From the NCBI RefSeq assembly GCF_002443255.2, contig NW_019211454.1, positions 63,418,179 through 63,482,178 on the forward strand: DNA of 64,000 nucleotides, read 5' to 3'. The DNA comes from Varroa destructor (lineage: Eukaryota > Arthropoda > Arachnida > Mesostigmata > Varroidae). The position numbers were made by a program, and so were the translations under genes. Shown piece by piece: positions 13,577 to 27,542 of this stretch; positions within the stretch are counted from its first letter, which is position 1; each line of letters starts with the position of its first letter. Under the pieces are notes generated by a model that worked only from the letters and a program-made list of their open reading frames with translations, was not told where the DNA came from and did not search any database.

Positions 13577-13831
13577 TTATCTGATGAGTGTCAGGCTTGA
13601 CATGGAACCCTTAGCCATAGCTGCGATAGCTGCTATAATTAGCAGGACCAGAGGTGAAGCGGCTGTTGAGTTATGTCCGGCATTACACCCATCTTTCGAG
13701 TTGCACGTGCATGTCTCAACAAAAACATCAAACGTTCCCCTCCGCATGAGACAATAATTCTCGTCGCCGTGACCCTCTCCGGGCTCGCCCAAATACGCAC
13801 AGGACCTGATGACGCGCCAGTTCCCGTTTAC
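13577..13831 (-). CDS. Terminal coding exon of a second Ly6/uPAR-domain GPI-anchored protein (partial)
   Basis: This is the last exon on the minus strand. It begins after a TTACAG acceptor in phase 0 and encodes 84 residues to a TAA stop. It starts NGNWRVIRSCAYLGEPGEG and carries the five C-terminal Ly6 cysteines (SCAY, NYCL, TCTC, GCN), ending in the diagnostic CN-type motif. A hydrophobic segment (PLVLLIIAAIAAMA) then acts as a likely GPI signal. The WRVIRSC and GTFDVFVETCTC segments are typical of arthropod Ly6 proteins of the quiver/crooked class. The domain layout matches the neighbouring plus-strand Ly6 gene, where the second half of the domain is also the last exon. The exon carrying the first five cysteines should lie upstream on the minus strand. 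I searched by eye for a CYxC motif up to about 18 kb and did not find it, so the gene model is incomplete. Confidence 0.85.
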   Translation of the reverse strand, partial: VNGNWRVIRSCAYLGEPGEGHGDENYCLMRRGTFDVFVETCTCNSKDGCNAGHNSTAASPLVLLIIAAIAAMAKGSMSSLTLIR

Positions 13832-16800
13832 CTGTAATTTACAACATCTCGTTATGAATGAAGACGTTTTTGTGCTAATTTAGGTCGACAGTCAATTCGT
13901 GTTATCATATTATTTTTTAAACCGACTATTTAGCGCTAACAAAATTTCAGAATTTTTGAGTGTCGAAAAATAAGAAGCCTATATAAACGGTCTCGATTTT
14001 TGTTATTAAAACGATCGTACTTTAATGTCTACTAAACAATGTTAGTGAACATTCACTATATTCAAGTTATAATACATATTAAAATAAAATTACTACTGCT
14101 TTGAACAATGTGGTTTTTTGGGGCACAAGTAAGTGTGTGTAGCGCAGAAAGAAAACAATACTTATTTAAGTAAGAACAGCAAGTTTTCAATTTTGCATGA
14201 GCATGGAACAAGTAAATAGACTTATTATCTCGGTTGTTGACCCTTTTCAATCCTCAACAATCGGAACCTGCGCCGAAGATCGAATTATGAAGGCTGCCTT
14301 TCTTCGCAGTGTTTAGAAAAATTCATTTTATTTAAGCGCCTGGTTATCTGGACATATACTATGCATAACTTTTCAGACGTTTCTATCTAATCCACCATAT
14401 ACTTTCGTATGAAGTCGATAAAAATACACTTTATTTTTAATCAGATATATCATGCTAATACAGATCTATATCTGCATTTTCGCCCGAAAGCATATCCTCG
14501 AGTCACTCATCTGATCAGATCACTAGATGATAGACTGCTAGGTTATAGCAAAGTTATTCAGTTTCTAACGATGTTTAACTTCCGTATACAACGTTAAGGA
14601 CGAGGCGCAGCGTCATGATATAGTTTCAGGTTCTAAAAAATCTATGGCAAAAGAGAGCATTTACTTTCTCTAACACTCATCACATTAAATAGCATCATCC
14701 TAGAATAGTGTGATCTGGACGGATAATTTATATCTCTTTGAGTGCCTCGACGCGGTAATCAGAACTCGCAGGTGCGGTGTGACACAGTCCGAACACTTGT
14801 TGGTATGAAATCTGTAACTGATAATGCTAAAAGAAGGATTTGTTTATCATAAAGGGATCTCGGCAGAATTCACACCTCTGAGATGTTTGTACTAGATGCT
14901 TATAAATAATCACCGTGTGAAACCTAACTTTTCTTGGCCACACGATCTGTGAAGCATAGCAAGACCTGTAGCACAAGCAGCGTCGATAATACCCATGAAG
15001 ACGAAGGAAGATGCGGGAAAATATGAGTGTGACCTTCGAGGGCGCTTATTGTAAGGCTGAATGCAAAGTTATAACATTAGAAACCCTGAACTTCTGCTGC
15101 ATACTAATTTCGCTTAATTTTAAATATAATAACAATTAAAAAAATAGCTACATCTATCAGCAGACCTTTAACTACCTCCAAGACGTCGACCTAAGCGCAG
15201 TAAGTCTACATCTGTTCGACCAATATGCTGTGCATCAAATAGTCACGTGCGGTACGACACGTGCATACATTTATAAAAAAGGGCACATGATCAGAACAAT
15301 GATTCTTTTAAAGCATGTGGAAAAAAAAGACGTTCGCAACGATGGGAGCAACTGCTCGGTGTTTGCCCGTATCCGTTGAAATGAAGCTACAGGGAATTTA
15401 TTCTGTATTGAAGCATCGCAGCGCCTGTGTTAGCGAGCTGCAAATTTTCTAGCAGCAAATGCAAGTTCGTCTGGTAGGCAGCCTTTTTAACTAACAATCT
15501 GCAAACAATTTCCTTAGTGGCATCACGGATTCTAGTAAAAAAGAAGCAAACAAACAATGTATATGGGGTAGGATACTACAAAGCTAACAAATTCTTACCC
15601 ACAATAGAGAGGGAGTCGATGTCAGGTCGCGTAATTACCAAATCGGAAAAACGGATACGACATGCGGTGTTTAACAGTTAGTCCTAGGATCTTTTTTCGG
15701 CATTAATGAAACGCAGTAAACAATTGTTAAGTGCAGGTAACGTTTGATTGTAATTGCTAGAAATCCGCTTCAAACGTTCCACGTATAAGGCTCCTATCTT
15801 AATTTTATGTGTCAATTCAGGTGCGGCAGTATTTTCAGTGCTGATCCTAATTATCGTATGCCTTAATTAAAATAGGCTACGATTTTTTAGATTTTTTTTT
15901 TAAATCGCGGATTTCAAGTTAGGCTTACGTAATTACTTTATCTTCCGGGACTGCGTAATAAATCGCAACAATCAATCCATATGTGTAGACCAAAGTTACA
16001 AATGGTGCACTATGACCCTGTTGACTAACAACATAACCGCCTTAAGGCAATTGCCTACGAAACGACCGACGATTTAGCTAAACCGGCATTGGCCATTTTA
16101 GTTTTTTACGTAAGAGTTTCAGGAGCAAAGGCAAAATTTCTAACAGCGACGGCCGCAGCTACAGAAATAAAACCAGATCGCCCAGTTCAGCTCTACTAAG
16201 CTTTGCCTCTTTCCGAAACACCAGTTTTTACCGTTCTCTAGAACGGAATCAATATTAACAACGGTTGTTAGCCATTTCAGAAAACTGTATCTGGACTATA
16301 TGATGTATGATACAAATCGGTGCTAGATAAACATAAGTCTTCTTTTGGACCTGTAGAGAAAATACGTACACGATCGGCTATCGTTAACTCATTTTATCCC
16401 TTCAGGCCGCAGATTTCTTTGCTTACTGCTAGGTAAACAATTAGGTTAATCCTCGCAATTCTGCCGCCATCCTTATTCCTTCTTTTCCTAAACACAATTC
16501 TCGCGCTACGTACGAAGCAGTAGACCCGTTCGCCAAGCAAACAGCTTTGAAGATCCGGCTGATCATTCCAGTAACCTGAAACGGATCTCTAGTGAAATAC
16601 TGCTATAAGTCTGCCGGGCTAACGAAGGTCAGTTTCCGCACAAATCAGTATTCTATTTTGGCCATCAAAAACCTCTTGCGCGATACATACAGAATTACTT
16701 TTCACAAATAACAGACAAAATTTAAACAGAAAAGCTGCATTCAGAAAGCGAATTAGGTATCCGGCTGAGAACTGCATTGAACGATATTTGTGTTACGCTT

Positions 16801-17872
16801 TGGTTTCAAATCGCTTGCACTCGAAATATAAGTAATGTTAAAGTAAGCAACGGGCAACTTCTTGTGAAGCAAAAGGTGGCCAGCTTTTTAGTACGACCCG
16901 AAAGCTTCTCATATCATTTTGGCGATCTGCAGAAAAAGCACCGACGAATCACTTCATACGCATCAGCTGCCTAGATAACACGTCTAGCCATAGAAGCTTC
17001 TGTAACAGTAACAGCAGTTCTACTGGAATAAATAGTTTGAGTTTGGTGTTTGGTACTGCAGTCAAGCATCGCTTCCGAGGGCTGACCTTCAGCACGACAC
17101 AAAGTCTATTCCCAGAGTCAAACTTAGACTACGACATACTTCTACACTTAGTAAGTGAATACGTTATCATTGTAGGATCTAAAGGACCAAAGCAGGCCTA
17201 CTAAAGCGTAGCTGCCTTCAGCTGGCAGCGGGCAAGCAAAGCCACCACATACGGCGTATGTTTTCATTGACTCATACGGCCGGATGAAACAAAGGAAGCC
17301 ATTTGAGGTTGGTTATGATCGTCTCAATCGTCTATTAGCTCAAAGTCCAGAGCATCCGACGAAATGGACGTTGCAGTATCTCAGCATCGGTTAGCAGTGG
17401 TACCATTATATATGCATTTCACCGTCCATCGCCCCACACAATTTTTGCTTCGCTTTGCATAACGCTGCGTAGCGTTGTAGGTGGTAACGATGGTCATACA
17501 GCCACCATCTGAGATCCAGTCGAATGGGAACTGATTGTGGACAAGCCTACGAGGACGTTTCGGCGACAGACATAGGCGACTAGGACAAGTAAAGATCATA
17601 AAATTTTATATTGCTTACCCACCTCGTGGGGGTTCTCGGCGTAGCCAAATACTGCCGACGTGTCCCTTCCTTTGTTCAGTTTCATAAGTTCCGCTCTACG
17701 CAAGCTGCTACGGGTGTCTGAATGTTAATGCCTATCTGGTATGAGGGCAACAAAGAAAACTCACTAATACTAATGCTAACTAATCTCACTAAATGCTCGC
17801 TCGATAGCAACATGGACAAGTGCTTGGCCTAAACAACAATGATCGTTTAGAGCATGTGGGCGTCGTACTTAC
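13832..17872. other. Probable intron of the minus-strand Ly6 gene or intergenic DNA
   Basis: No convincing exon. A minus-strand stretch at 17623-17717 is bounded by a TTCAG acceptor and a GTGGGT donor with an open frame between them. Its phase does not fit either the signal-peptide candidate or the Ly6 exon, so I do not annotate it as coding. Confidence 0.35.
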
Positions 17873-17992
17873 ATAATGTCGGTGCTCGTGTGCAAAAGCT
17901 AACAAAGGACATGCCAGCAAGAGGCTGGCAGACGATGCCGCGTGTACGCGCATAGGCACAAATAAAAATATAGGTTTACAGGTATTCTTCAT
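17873..17992 (-). CDS. Candidate signal-peptide first exon
   Basis: On the minus strand an ATG at 17990-17992 (or a second one at 17951-17953) opens a frame with a hydrophobic stretch, ASLLLACPLLAFA, followed by HEHRHY. It ends at a strong donor, TAT|GTAAGTACG, in phase 0. The Ly6 terminal exon about 4 kb downstream also begins in phase 0. This could therefore be the first exon of that gene, with at least one middle exon missing. It could equally be a chance frame, or belong to another secreted protein. Confidence 0.3.
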
Positions 17993-19694
17993 AGATACTA
18001 GCAACTAGTACGTAGATGGATATCTGTAAGAGCTAATTTTTACTTGACTTAGAAGTCCCTTCGTAAAGAAGCAAGATAAGTTAGAAATTAATTAAATTAA
18101 AGCGGAAAAAAATTAGGGAACACAACGCAATTTAAGGACATCGCATCGATTATGATCGCGCAGTGCACATAGACTAAACATAGCAATGTAAACACAAAAG
18201 CATTTCGATATTTTTGAGAATTGAATGTATTTAGAACCCGTTTAATTAGTCCTTTTTCGTTAAAAAATAATTTAATAGAGATGTGATCATTTTAGAACTC
18301 GTGTTCCCTTGTGGAATACATCCAACCTAAGAAGAGTAATTTTGAAATTAAGCTAATTATGCATACAACCGGTTTAGTCCTTTAGATCTACTAGTTGTTT
18401 GCCGTAAAAGACTGCCATAAAAAGGTGTGCAAACATCTAGTCTGTTCCATAAGGTCACTTTGTGAACTGAACAAAAAATCTACAAGATTTTTGCCACCAT
18501 GCTCAGAAACTTCCATTCGTTTACAGTTGGAACCAAATACATACTCCTTTGGAATGAGTCTAATTTTCCCATGATAAGTCACTCAGTACATAGCTAGCTA
18601 AGCAGCCTTTCCGTAAACGGTTCTGTAAACCATTCTTCTCTTCCGCTTTTCTTCCTTCTGATCCTTTGCTTTGCGACCTTTTCTACTAGTATCGTACGTC
18701 AAACAGGCAATATCAGTTGCCACAATCTGTTGTATGATTGGTCAACTATGGTTATCTTGACACTCGACTCGTATCGTGATTATCAAGTATTTATGGAAAC
18801 ACTCAGCAGATGGCCTAATTAATTTCTGTCAGAAATTAGTAAATCAGTCACATCTTTAACCTTTCCGGCCCAAAATCATGACAGTGTAATATCTACTTTC
18901 ATCGAAGTTCGGTCTAATACTCTTATGATAGCCATTTAATAAGCACTAAATGATTCAATCAGGGTACTCGTCGATCAGATAATGGCGCCCAGCCACCGCA
19001 TACGGATGCCGTAAACGTTGCGAACTCATGTAATATTATCTTCATATAACCGTCTTATTGTGTGTATTGTTATATATTGCGTTTCGATATCCTCGATGCC
19101 AACAGATGGTAACATAAGGCTTGACATGTCGTCTGTTTGCCATCAGAGTTTCGCATCGCTCGATCATGGATGGAAACGTCGATTAGGGATCGCAGCAGAT
19201 TTCATGCATATCCTATACGAGCTAATTTATACCACGCTATGCTGCAATACTGAAATAAGTAATGAAAATATAGTAAGACAGTGAACAGTTTTCGTAGAAT
19301 CAAAAGGATAATCGAGGTGCGGAAAAACATACTGAAAGTTGTATCGATGATACAAGCACCCCATACATGATTAGTAAGTGCATAGACCTACCTTTTGCCG
19401 TATTTTCCGGCACATTGTAGCAACAAGTGTGGGCATATGCGACAGCGTTCGTCGGTTACACTCAGTAATTGGAAGTGTCGTGTTGTCAAATGGGTCGGCA
19501 CACAAAGGATCTGCGTGACTCTTGCATTCCCAGCATTTGATTGACAGTGCTAAAACAGAATGTAAATTATTATTAATATGGTATCACGATAGGCAGTACA
19601 CCGGCAATAAAAAAAAACTGCCGAGAAAACGACCACAGAAACATGTAGAACTTTTGAATATTGTCAACCAACACGCTTGTCTGGTCTACATGGT

Positions 19695-19735
19695 CATAAA
19701 ATACCATAGTTGATTATACACTATGGTATTTAATG
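19695..19735. repeat. Short foldback, 16-bp arms
   Basis: CATAAAATACCATAGT and its reverse complement, with one mismatch, are separated by nine bases. It is directly visible; function unknown. Confidence 0.75.
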
Positions 19736-22700
19736 AGCTGTCAGCTCCTCAAGCGTTCATCGGAATCGAAAATCTTGTTAGTGGGCCAGAGCACAGATCA
19801 ATAACTCGAGTGTTATTTAATCATACGCGCGCATCCGAGTTTTAATTTCTGGGGGGTAAAAGCCCCTGAGCTTGTTCGACTAAAACTTGCATACACGTTA
19901 GCGGTCGTGCTAATAAGTTACATAGCCGTTTGTTCGTACGGCATAGTAAATAAGGGATTATGATCTAAGATGAAAAGCCACATCGCCCATTTGCATGTAA
20001 TGCGATTTTATCGTGCAAACAACAATGTACTATCGACGTTGATGCGTGAAGAGTTTTCTCTGTGTTTCAGTTAATGAATAAAAACGGTCAGCGAAAATGG
20101 GCACGAATTCGAGTTAACAAAGGATAAATAGGAAACTGGAAACAACTTCGGTGGCAAACGACAAAAATGTCACAAAAACAAAACATAGGCAAAAAATGTC
20201 CGCATGACAATATTTTTGAAGGTTCCGGTTCGAGCCAACCAGGACCAAAGTCAACAAACAAGTAAACAGATAGGAAGTGGCAGACGATCCTATTAAAATA
20301 TCCGGATGTGTTTGGGTAATTGGCTCTATCAAGAGACAACAAGTAACAAAAAAAAACTGGAAGTAGATGAATATCGGAGTAAGAGGAATACGATAAAAAC
20401 ACAATTAGTAACGGAAGGCAATATTTTTAGTTTACAATGATGTCACGGAGTTGAGTAACGTTTTAATATAAAACTTAATTAAACAAGCGCGTTATACAAT
20501 AGGTTATACATTGACGATGTTTTGCCATTTTAGATATTTTAGTTAGGTTTTAAGAATTTTCGAGCTCCAATAGAATAGCCCTTAGAGATCCGTTTTAAAA
20601 TTCTTCTAGAAACGTTCTGAATAAATTTTTCCTATAAACGTTCTGAAAATAGCAGAAAGCACAAGGCTCAGTAGAGTTGAGACAGTGAGCAGAAGGGTAA
20701 ACTACGCATAGAAGGCTTACCAATACGTCGTACGGGAATTCGAAGCAGTTGCAGTGCACTGGGATATGAAGTATAGGCAGCATAAGCGTACATAAGGCAA
20801 AACGAAAGTCGACATAGGGAAAATTAGAAAACGACGTTTATGCAAATGGCCAGTGAAGTTACTTAAGCAAAGAAGTAGATTTTAGAAAATGGGACGCGAT
20901 TATCGTACGCGAAAAGTGACTTCGCCAACGGTCGATTTTTTTGCAAGAAGGAAAAAAACGAAAAAAAAAAATGGGAGGCAAACATGACGAAAGAAAAGAT
21001 TTTTACCACTACGTTAATAACTGTTAGTAATGGCAGCAAAACTACGCCAACTATAACTCGATATTTTATATGTGCTTCCATTTTCTAAGTGCGTTAGTTT
21101 TGTGTTCACATCTTGATACTAGGTTAACTTCATCAATTGAATTCGCTTTTAAGGTAAAGAAAGTCAGATATATAGCTACACAGATAGCCTTCTATCTTAA
21201 AATAGTAATTTATGATTATTAATTAATGATGCTCTCAACTGCAACGTCACAGATTATCTAAATGTTAAGCGTAGAGGCTCTAAGGGTGGCCAACATACCC
21301 ACTTTACATACAGCTTATAGTATTTCTATACTCTTGTCGCCACTGCAGTGCAGACTTTCAGCTTAGATGCACCATTATTAAGCTGACCCACTACCCGTTC
21401 TAGAAAAATCCGCAGTATACAAATCGCACAATAGCAATACAATCCAAGGGCAGCCCGTCTATTTATTAACAGGTGCCCTATGCAACAACTAAAGGTATGT
21501 CTGCCAGAAGTTGTCAAACCTGAAGATGGCCTAGTAGCCGTTGAATTGTAATAAATTCATGGCCACGTTGACGCCCAGGGCAACACGGGGAAAGCACTCG
21601 GCAGCAGTGTACGGTAGACTTATAAACATCGAGGAAGCAGTAGGACGCTTTTAAGAACATGCATCGGCCCGTGCTTGACTTCGCATCTGCGACAGTGCTA
21701 CGCTACTACTACTACTACTACGAAACGCCAATCGCTGGAAGCAGGTAAAATTCTGGTGACGCCTGTGGTGGGTGTTACGACAATGGCGATGACACGCTGC
21801 CGTGAACAGCGAGCCGACTAAACTACTCCTTTCTCAGTGGCATAATACTACATAACTTGGATAGCATAAAGAAGAGCAAGAAAGCGAGATTTCTCTTCGA
21901 ATAGCAACAATCAAAGGAAGAATATGGCAGTAATGGTAACAGTAATAAGCATTAGAGCGGTAGGAACCAGTAGAAACTAAAGGGCTAAGCAAAGCTTTCC
22001 CACGAATGTTTCGAATATGTGTCTTCACGAAGTAGAATACGCAGTTTTGAGAAATCTGTATTTTTTTGTGATTTAGAGACTCCCGTCATGGGGGCGAGTG
22101 TGCGAAGAGGATGTCCTTTTGATTAATCAGGGAAAACAGCTCCAATGCGACAGAACTTCTGGTAAGGTTATTGAAGGCCAGCCGACACTACATTCCTGAA
22201 TAAACTATATGCACGATGATAGGCTTATTTTTATGTGCTTAATCACTACACAATAGCGCAATACATTTGTTTCAACAATACAAAATTACCTAGAGGCGAG
22301 GGGAGCATATCGATATGGCGATGAGAGTTTGAATTTAGGCCGCAGCGATAGTCGTTACCGAAACTACGTAGTACAGCATATTATGCAACTCACAACCTAA
22401 CCTAAGACAAGCACTATTATGATAAGCGCTTCCCAATCCTGTGATACCATAGCAGTGGCGCGCTTGCCTATTGAACCTAGAAACACAGGATCGTCTATCT
22501 AACAACTTCCTCTCAATATAAATTCACGCGGCTATAACGGTACATATCTGTATGGGCTAACTTGAACGAATATTTTCAAAACGTATATAATTTCTCTGGA
22601 ATAAATGTGTTGCAGTTATACTGTAAATATCCAATTAAAGGAAGTTGACGCCCCATTGATTGTTATTATTTTGTTATTCGTATTGCCCCATCCAGCTCAC

Positions 22701-25700
22701 TGACTTATACTAATTATATACTCAAGCTGCTGGCACACAATAAGTAATCCGGCATAATTTGTATAGCCATCTCAACTGTACTTGATCTAAAATATACTTC
22801 ATTAATACACGTCCTTACGCTACAAATGATTTGGACATAAGAGGGAATGCCCACATGCTACGCAGGGTTGACACTTCTCCCCAGCGCCTTGCTAAACCAT
22901 GCGGCAAAAGCCTTCCTGCCGTTTTGGTCAGACATGTGAGTCCACTTAAGAAAGCGACTAGAATAGAGATGAGGGTAAAATACACAACGGAGTTTCTTTC
23001 GGCTTTGCAGTAACGGTCCTAGTCGTCTTAACATAGAATCTCGTCACCATTGTAGTTTTCCTATGCTGTACTGTATACATAACCGGGCTTATGCCCAAAG
23101 ATTCCATAAAAAAAAGTTCTTTCCACTGCGTCGGCGCAAGATACGAAATAAAGAACACCTGTTTTGTGGCCATCAGGCTTACGCTGGTTGTATGGACGCA
23201 TTTGAATTCTGCATCCACCAACTAGATGTCTCTTATTCTGCGCCATTAAACAAACCATTGACTACGAATGATCATGGCATGCATGGTATAAATACCGCAC
23301 CAAAAAAACTCTTATCCGCGCTGTCCGTTGTTCTATTTTTAACTGCCCGTTATTTCCGACCCGTTCGCTTTTACAGCAACTCCAGTAGTCGTAAGTTGGG
23401 TCGGCCAGCTAACGAAGCTCTGCAGTAGTGCGATAGATTCTGGGCAGGTACGGCCAAAATACGCAATACGAACGAAGTGTTCGCTGATGTCGAACTAAAG
23501 GGTAATTCACTTTTACAAAACATTTCTCAGAGCGCTCGCATCGGATATATGAATCGCCGGTCATATCGTAGTCCTCAAAATCAAAGTTCTAAGCTGACAA
23601 ATCTACCATTTAATGTAAGCTCACGTGTTGAAAATTCCTCCATGTAAACTGCTTCATCGTCTGATCTTTACCATTTAATACACGTCTGACATGCAATGAC
23701 CCTTATGTACTAATTTCATGCTGCTATCGATCCTTAATACGTTCAGTATTCACTAGATCTTTCCAACAGTCTTCTATCAGATGTTTTTGCTTGACAAATT
23801 TACCCTTTATTCGCATTAGAAGCCATTATATAGAGTTTTCCTAACCAAAATTATATTGAAAGAATCCACTATGCGATACTATTTTAGCATACACAGTTTC
23901 TTTGTTCCAGTTCCACAAGGTAGGCGCTCCGAATGAATACGTAAGAACGTTACCTCCAGACCTATCTGACTCATTAAAGATAGACGAATGCAAAAAAACT
24001 ACTATAGAGTTTATGTGATTTTAACCCTTCATAGTCTGTTTGCAAGTGTTTATGGAGAGAACAATTCTCCAATTCAGTGTACTTGTATGGCTTTAAGCTA
24101 TAATGAATTGCAGGCGCGAACTTTCGAAAATAGGCAGACCTTCGTGCCTTTTTCTAAAACTATACCTAGTAGCAGCTTAGCTGTCTCTCCCCTTTTGTGT
24201 TGGTCGTCATCGTCGCACTCAATGAGATGTTGGAGAAACTATGTTTAATGTATTGAGTCATCTGTCCGTTTGAAGTCAATGAAAAGCTCGACGTATTGAA
24301 GAGTCGTTAGGGGCACAAAGTTACACCAGTATATCTATATATATATATATATACAAAGTACGACACCTAAATCTCAGCTTTTTTTTATGACTTGTTTTTC
24401 AAACTCTACGTAAATAATAACACTTATGTCTATCCAATATAACCGTCATTTAGTGCGATCGTACATCAATTCAAAACCGGAAGCGTTCGCTAGTCACTTT
24501 CATAATAATTCTTCTGTAATTCGCAGATTACTTTTAGTAACTATACGTCGAGCGATATTGGTGGGGCTAAACCCGTAAAACGGCCCTCAAAAAATGCTAC
24601 ATACAAAGAATTTTAGCACGAACTAAATTTTAGGCTGATAGCAGGCCACAAGTCTAAAAAATACGAAGGCTGCAAGCGGCCCAAAAAGGCGCAAAAACCT
24701 AAAAAGACGAAGCATTCGAACTTATTTGGAGACCCAATTGACAATCGATATTTTTCTCTTTAAAATTGCCAGTAATTTCTGTATAAAAACCGGGCACATC
24801 ATCTTTTTCTTAAAATAAAATTGAATCTGTTTAACTTTGACGGTGGTAATAGAATTGCAAGAGCACCGAGACCCATCAATCAAAGCCTAACAAGCATGCC
24901 TTAAACAAGTATTGTTAATCGTCGATGATGATTTCTTCTACGCGCGATAGACAGCACGTCTAGTATTAACATATTTACAGTAGGTTTCAGCATGCATTGA
25001 TGCACTGAGGTGCATCCGTTACTGACGATGTACCTGCAACAATGTATGACTAGATACAGAGATAGGACAGATGGTTGAAACACGAAGTAACCGAGTATGC
25101 GGTCTTGTTTAATAAACCGCTCCCAAAGCAATAACGTCACAGACTATCGTGGTCAGATAGAGTTACCTATTGTACGTACTAACACGGACGCACATGTGAC
25201 ACGACGCGAAAACACACGCACGGATGTATGTAGGTGCACGAGGAGGTCAAAGTAGAGAAAAGCTCATATTGCACCTAGTACGACATAGACGCATAAACAC
25301 GCATGCACGTACCCGGAGGAATACATCCACAGATAGTTCATAGGCTGCTGCATCATCAACGAATAAGGTAGTACCGATTGTGACAGTAGAGGATAGGGGA
25401 GACGGACCGACCGCGGCGGCATCGGGGTCTAGCAGAGTTAATCATATTTTACTGCGGAAACATCTCGCAATGTTTCACCTTTATTTAGCTAATTACGATA
25501 GACGTGTCGAGTCCGGAGACCGCCAATATGAGCATAGGGCTTCCAGTTGTTCTTTTGCTACGCAAGCAACGAAGCAAGAAACAAAGCGATTCTTTTGTGA
25601 CTCAACGCCACACATGCACCATCATTGCTGAGGATAAAACCGACAATCTGATACATCTGCAGCATGAATATGTATATGCTGTATCCGATATAACGGTAAT

Positions 25701-26234
25701 ATAGGCAATCGGTATCGTACTGTGGTTATCCCTTTAATTGGGCATGGTAGCTGATGGTTGATAAAGTGAAAAGGTCGAAAAGAACTTTTGATTAAGGTTG
25801 ATAACTGATAATAGATTAGAATATGAAGAGTCCGTCTATATAGACAAGTGTTACTTTTCCGAGCGAATCAATAGCAGTTTTTTCATGCGAAGTAGGATCT
25901 AGCTGTACAGTAGAAGAAATTTTTTTATTTTCTTCATTTTTAATAGGACCACCTTTAACGAGTTTGGAACCGTTGAATATTTTTTTACACAAACCTTAGC
26001 AAATATGCTGTTCATTTTTGTAGCTAGCGTACGCCTCAGTACTTGGTGCTGATTGGTAGCACAAAGTGATTAGGAATATGGGGATGCTACGGGAAACAAC
26101 CTTATTGTTAATAGAAGAACTCACTGCATAATAATGGCGCCCTGCATATCAACTCGCATACATCTCTGGACCAGGTGCCACACAAGCAGTCTATCTGGTT
26201 TCGGTAAACTGGTAACAACAAAATAGTAAATTCG

Positions 26235-26700
26235 TTGCACCAGGTCCTCAACATCAAAATAAAGGATTTCCATAATCCATAGGTCGTAGATGCTCAGCAA
26301 AAGAAACAACGGGTTCTATCCGAATTCCCAGAAACAAAGTAATCGATTCTTTACAGGTCTTTGACAAACGCAGATCAGGTACACATATCCTGTAGGTCTT
26401 CCCCAACAAAAGTGTAAAACCCCACGATACCAAATGTGCAACAAATCGCAAAAGATCTCCGGATACACACCATTCCCCAACGCCAGGTCAACAAATATTC
26501 GACACATGTATAAATACCCCAGTTTGCAGGTCCTAACGCAATTATAGCAAGTCGACTACAAGCCCATAGGCAAAATGTCTGGCCACCTGCCAACCACAAA
26601 ACAACCGTCGCTAGGACCCGAGGCTACAAAATCTAGCAGCCAGCTGTGAGACCCAGCAGAAGGCCCCCACAGAACTGTAGAAACGGAGCAGCAGATGAGG
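26235..26700. repeat. Strand-asymmetric patch with recurring AGGTC words
   Basis: On the plus strand this patch is rich in A and C. It contains seven or so AGGTC/AGGTA words (near 26243, 26280, 26355, 26378, 26395, 26487 and 26527), mostly as CAGGTC or TAGGTC, at irregular spacing. Four minus-strand open frames overlap here, which fits unusual composition more than real coding. It may be a decayed minisatellite or an old mobile-element remnant. Confidence 0.3.
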
Positions 26701-27542
26701 AAAGAGCCAAAAAACTATAGATTAGGACACGCCGATTCCGGCGAGTTCAACAGCCTAATGTAAATATATCAGAGATATGCACAATTTGTACAATACATAT
26801 AAAAAGGCTAGCGAGCATTAATGCGCTTCAAGGTACGCATGAGTTCCCTATACCTGTTTTCCCGACCTTAGTTTTTTCTTGTTGCAGGTGCGTATAAGCT
26901 CGAAAATTGGCTCCCCTATTCTCCCTAGATTGTAATATTCGTATGTGCTTTTTGTGATATTGCCATAGAAATCATACGCCTTCAAAGTCATTTATCACTT
27001 TCGATAATGGGTTGCTATTACCTAAGCAACCTCTGCAGTTATTTTTGTATTTAATGAGCTCAGCGAATGCCATTATAGTAAGTAATTCCCTTGTATAGTC
27101 TATATGTCGTCACTTTAAAGAAACCTAAATACCGAAACAGTAATCTTGCCGCTTTATGTGTTTGACAATGGTTTTAAAATTGAATTAAGGTGTTTTTTTT
27201 TACAACTGGTGCAAATAATTGCATATTTGGTAAAATGTATAAAAAAAGCATGAGGCCGACGCTTTCGAGATGAATGTGCAGCTCGGAAATGGTGGTTCTC
27301 TAACACTGAAGTGTCGCGGCTACTCCTGTGATTATTTTCGATTATGCGGAAAAAGGCCAGTCTGATCGCTTACTTATTCGTCTTTCTGTTTTTTAGCTCA
27401 AGCTTGGACATATATGTGGCATATGACGGAGCAGATCCTATTTTGTTCATCAGAAAGCTTTTTATAACTCCCACTATATCGAACATATCAGCAAGATCTA
27501 GATCGTATTAATTTCTATCTTAAACGTAGCCTGACATTACAC

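Noticed and set aside
17381..17599. Cys-containing minus-strand frame considered as the missing Ly6 exon
   Set aside because: The cysteine spacing lacks the CxxC start of Ly6, and the 40-odd-base gap to the adjacent candidate exon is too short for a convincing intron.
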